Source: Hymenobacter sp. GOD-10R (GTDB lineage: Bacteria > Bacteroidota > Bacteroidia > Cytophagales > Hymenobacteraceae). From it: a stretch of 64,000 bases of DNA. Positions 61,693 through 64,000 of this stretch are shown piece after piece (the stretch's first letter is position 1; every line of letters starts with the position of its first letter). A program made the position numbers and the translations under genes. Where the stretch lies: contig NZ_CP141184.1 in NCBI RefSeq assembly GCF_035609205.1, positions 1,426,001 to 1,490,000 on the forward strand. Reading direction: 5' to 3'. The notes beneath the pieces are model-generated. The model had not been told where the DNA came from. It saw only the letters and a list, made by a program, of their open reading frames with translations, and did no database searches.

Positions 61693-62736
61693 TTACCTAG
61701 GTACTTCTAGCTGCTGAATAATCTGCTTTACCACATCGTCGGGCGAGACGCCTTCCATTTCGCGCTCTGGCGTAAGCAGAATACGGTGGCGTAGTACGGC
61801 CGGCGCCAGGAACTGCACATCCTCGGGTGTCACGAAGTCGCGGCCGCGTAGCGCTGATAGGGCTTTGGCGCCATTGAGCAGAGCTAGGGATGCCCGAGGC
61901 GAGGCACCTAGGTAGAGAGCCTTGTGCGCCCGTGTGCTGCCAACAAGCTGGGCAATGTATTCCAGCAGTTTCGGCTCGACGTGCTGCTGGCGAACTTGCT
62001 GACGCAGCTCCTGTATATCAGCGGCGCTTAGAACTGCATTTACCGCTTCGAGCGGCGTACCACCAAAACCTGCATGGTGTCCTTGCAGGATAGCTACCTC
62101 TTCGGCTGTCGTTGGGTAGCCGACGTTGATCTTGAACAAGAAGCGGTCGAGCTGGGCCTCCGGCAGGCGGTACGTTCCTTCTTGCTCAATGGGGTTTTGC
62201 GTTGCCAGTACCAGGAAGGGCTCCTGCATGGGGTACGTAGTGCCATCCTGCGTGATGTGGCGCTCTTCCATTACCTCAAACAAGGCGGACTGAGTCTTGG
62301 CCGGGGCCCGGTTGATTTCGTCGATCAGGACGACGCTCGCGAAAATGGGACCGGGCCGGAATTCAAATTCTGCTTTGTTGGGCCGAAAAACTGAGGTGCC
62401 AAGCACATCCGACGGCATTAGGTCGGGAGTGAACTGCACACGACTAAACGGAATAGCTAGGGTGCGTGCCAGGAGTTTAGCCGTCAGGGTTTTTGCTACG
62501 CCGGGTACACCTTCCAACAACACGTGACCATCAGCCAAAATAGCTGTGAGCAACAAATCCAGCAGCGTCTGTTGGCCCACAATAACCTTCCCTAGCTCCC
62601 GACGGATGGCGTCGGCGCTAGCTTGTAGCTTGCCAAGATCGGCTCGCGGCGCAAACCCCGCGGGTACGCTGGGCAATGATTCACCCAGGGGCATCTGCGG
62701 AGAATCGAGCGAAAGAGAAGGAGATTCGTTTTCCAT
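61693..62736 (-). CDS. MoxR-type AAA+ ATPase
   Basis: 347 residues. Walker A GVPGVAKT is at 76-83, Walker B LIDEIN at 137-142 with Asp139-Glu140, and the sensor 1 Asn is in LATQNPIEQEGTY. The MoxR signature FSRVQFTPDLMPSDVLG is at about 97-113. MoxR ATPases act as chaperones for the assembly of enzyme complexes, usually together with DUF58 and VWA proteins, which fits its neighbours. The start MENESPSLSL is the only plausible ATG. The first ~30 residues are a disordered extension. Confidence 0.96.
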   Translation of the reverse strand: MENESPSLSLDSPQMPLGESLPSVPAGFAPRADLGKLQASADAIRRELGKVIVGQQTLLDLLLTAILADGHVLLEGVPGVAKTLTAKLLARTLAIPFSRVQFTPDLMPSDVLGTSVFRPNKAEFEFRPGPIFASVVLIDEINRAPAKTQSALFEVMEERHITQDGTTYPMQEPFLVLATQNPIEQEGTYRLPEAQLDRFLFKINVGYPTTAEEVAILQGHHAGFGGTPLEAVNAVLSAADIQELRQQVRQQHVEPKLLEYIAQLVGSTRAHKALYLGASPRASLALLNGAKALSALRGRDFVTPEDVQFLAPAVLRHRILLTPEREMEGVSPDDVVKQIIQQLEVPR

Positions 62737-62790
62737 TAGATGGATAGCTTTTGCAGGATAGATAAAGGGAAATTATTAGCAGAAACGAGG

Positions 62791-64000
62791 TCAACGCGCA
62801 TCGCGCCGAAAATCACTGATGCGTCTACTTAGTACAAGTAGCTCCTGATCGGAGACGCGGGGCGCTGTGCGGGCAAAATTGATCAGGCGCACTAGCTCAT
62901 CGATGCGCGTTCGGGGAAGGCCCGTTTTGTGCGCGAGTCGTTCGCGGAATTGCTCATCAGCTAGGTTCTGCGTGTCCTCCTGAAACTGCGTACGGATATA
63001 TTCCAGGAACAAGCTGATCTTCTTCTCGGCAATGAGCTGGTGATTGTTGCCCTGCTGATACAGCGACGCAATGGTGCGCGTGAAAAGCATCGTAGTGTTC
63101 GGCAGGGGCTTCACCACCGGAATAATGCGCTGCCGCCGCTTCGCTTCAAACGCCATGAACAGTACCACGCCAAGCAAGCTAGCATAGAAAGCGGTGCGCA
63201 GCGCTGGGTAGCGAAGCACCACACGCAGCAACGATTGTTGCCCGACGCGGCCCTGCTTCTGGTACTCATCCCACCAGATGGTACGTGGGGCTGGCAAGTA
63301 GGAGAGACCTGCAAAGGCAAAGTCGCTGGTTTGCGGCCGGAGCACATACAAGTTGGTGAAGGCAATCGGAACGGAACATAGGTAGAAATTGCCGCGGCCG
63401 TGCGGAATGTGTAAAAGCACCGGATGGTTTCGAGTGTCCGCCGCCAGCACCCTAGGTTGGGTGGTGGCGCTATCAAGTAGGAAGTGAGCCGCTGCTACTT
63501 GCCTAGGGTAGCGAAAACGGCGCTGCGAAGTTGGTCCTCCTGGCGTGAAGCGCAGCGTTACTGAGTCAGTGCGCAGCACGCCCATGCCGTTGCGCAGCGT
63601 GCGCACGCGGGCATACGTATCGGTGTCGAAATGCAGCGTATCGCTTAGTTTGGCGTCAAACTCCTCAGCGGCGATGAATACATTATTGCCACTGGCGACG
63701 AAGCGGAGCAGGACGTTGCAATCGAGTGAATCCAGCTTGAAAATACTGTTGACGAAGCAGTAGTTCACATTGGGAGTGAACGTCTGGCTACTGTCAATGC
63801 TAGGATTATCGGGGCTGGCACCAGGGTACAGCTGATTGAAGATCGGCTCGCGCACCGTTTGCACGGGGCGCTTGAACAGGTCGGGTAGCAGATCGAACAG
63901 CGCGTAGGTGCCGTACGGAATCTTGTCGTGGTTGATGAACGTAGGCGTACGATCAACCGGCTTCGGCTGGTTGTACTCCGCCACCACATAGGCTCCGAAC
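62791..64000 (-). CDS. DUF4350-family membrane protein, 5' end outside the window
   Basis: About 403 residues are visible; the frame is still open at the right edge, so the N-terminus with a probable first helix is missing (a GTG at 63987 is not a convincing start). The visible part begins YNQPKPVDRTPTF, a DUF4350-like motif after the first helix, followed by a Rossmann-like region (CNVLLRFVASGNNVFIAAEEF), one transmembrane helix (about 272-288) and a cytoplasmic helical C-terminus (LPRTRIDELVRLINFART). It is the upstream member of the DUF4350, MoxR, DUF58 group. The cellular role is unknown. Confidence 0.82.
   Translation of the reverse strand, partial: FGAYVVAEYNQPKPVDRTPTFINHDKIPYGTYALFDLLPDLFKRPVQTVREPIFNQLYPGASPDNPSIDSSQTFTPNVNYCFVNSIFKLDSLDCNVLLRFVASGNNVFIAAEEFDAKLSDTLHFDTDTYARVRTLRNGMGVLRTDSVTLRFTPGGPTSQRRFRYPRQVAAAHFLLDSATTQPRVLAADTRNHPVLLHIPHGRGNFYLCSVPIAFTNLYVLRPQTSDFAFAGLSYLPAPRTIWWDEYQKQGRVGQQSLLRVVLRYPALRTAFYASLLGVVLFMAFEAKRRQRIIPVVKPLPNTTMLFTRTIASLYQQGNNHQLIAEKKISLFLEYIRTQFQEDTQNLADEQFRERLAHKTGLPRTRIDELVRLINFARTAPRVSDQELLVLSRRISDFRRDAR

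Overview
The window looks like a chromosomal segment of a Bacteroidota bacterium of the Hymenobacter/Cytophagales type. Evidence: two SusC/SusD pairs; an alternative complex III operon (actABCDEF) followed by cytochrome c oxidase genes; Bacteroidota-type promoters (TTTG, 19 bases, TAnnTTTG); GSCFA, DUF2721 and DUF4350 family proteins; and no Shine-Dalgarno bias. The genus is an inference from gene content and order. I found no tRNA or rRNA gene, CRISPR array, prophage, transposase or integrase. Most of the window is ordinary core genome, and I do not see a convincing undescribed multi-gene system. The second-look items are single genes and intergenic structures.

Layout. 1-4.1 kb: the 3' part of a membrane glycosyltransferase-like gene converges on a minus-strand group rnd, methyltransferase, mltG. 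4.1-14.2 kb: two consecutive paralogous SusC/SusD outer-membrane uptake pairs, each with a ~250-base leader, a shared promoter-like box and a strong terminator. 14.2-22.4 kb: small and medium accessory genes (acidic 158-aa protein, 2-TM protein, DUF2721 protein, M14 metallopeptidase, two tiny secreted lysine-rich proteins, queA, a lipoprotein-type methyltransferase, an unusual Ala/Pro-rich lipoprotein). 22.5-30.4 kb, minus strand: priA, a YyaL/DUF255 thioredoxin-domain protein, a GSCFA protein with a long disordered AT-hook-like tail, and the ribosomal operon rpsF-rpsR-rplI.

30.8-48 kb, plus strand: a respiratory supercluster. actA-F encode alternative complex III, which oxidises menaquinol in place of cytochrome bc1. 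coxB/coxA and two tandem subunit III genes plus a subunit IV gene encode an aa3-type oxidase. ctaA/ctaB make heme A, and a Sco protein and a DUF420 protein are probable assembly factors. A terminator and a new promoter separate coxA from ctaA.

48.1-58 kb: a 1242-aa NtrY-like sensor kinase with no adjacent regulator, a 1185-aa SprA-like outer-membrane protein, then fcl and gmd, which convert GDP-mannose to GDP-L-fucose. 58.1-64 kb, minus strand: a secreted GH20 beta-hexosaminidase and the MoxR-type group DUF4350, MoxR ATPase, DUF58, with a nested inverted-repeat element between moxR and the DUF58 gene. Convergent gene pairs are repeatedly separated by near-perfect bidirectional terminators.
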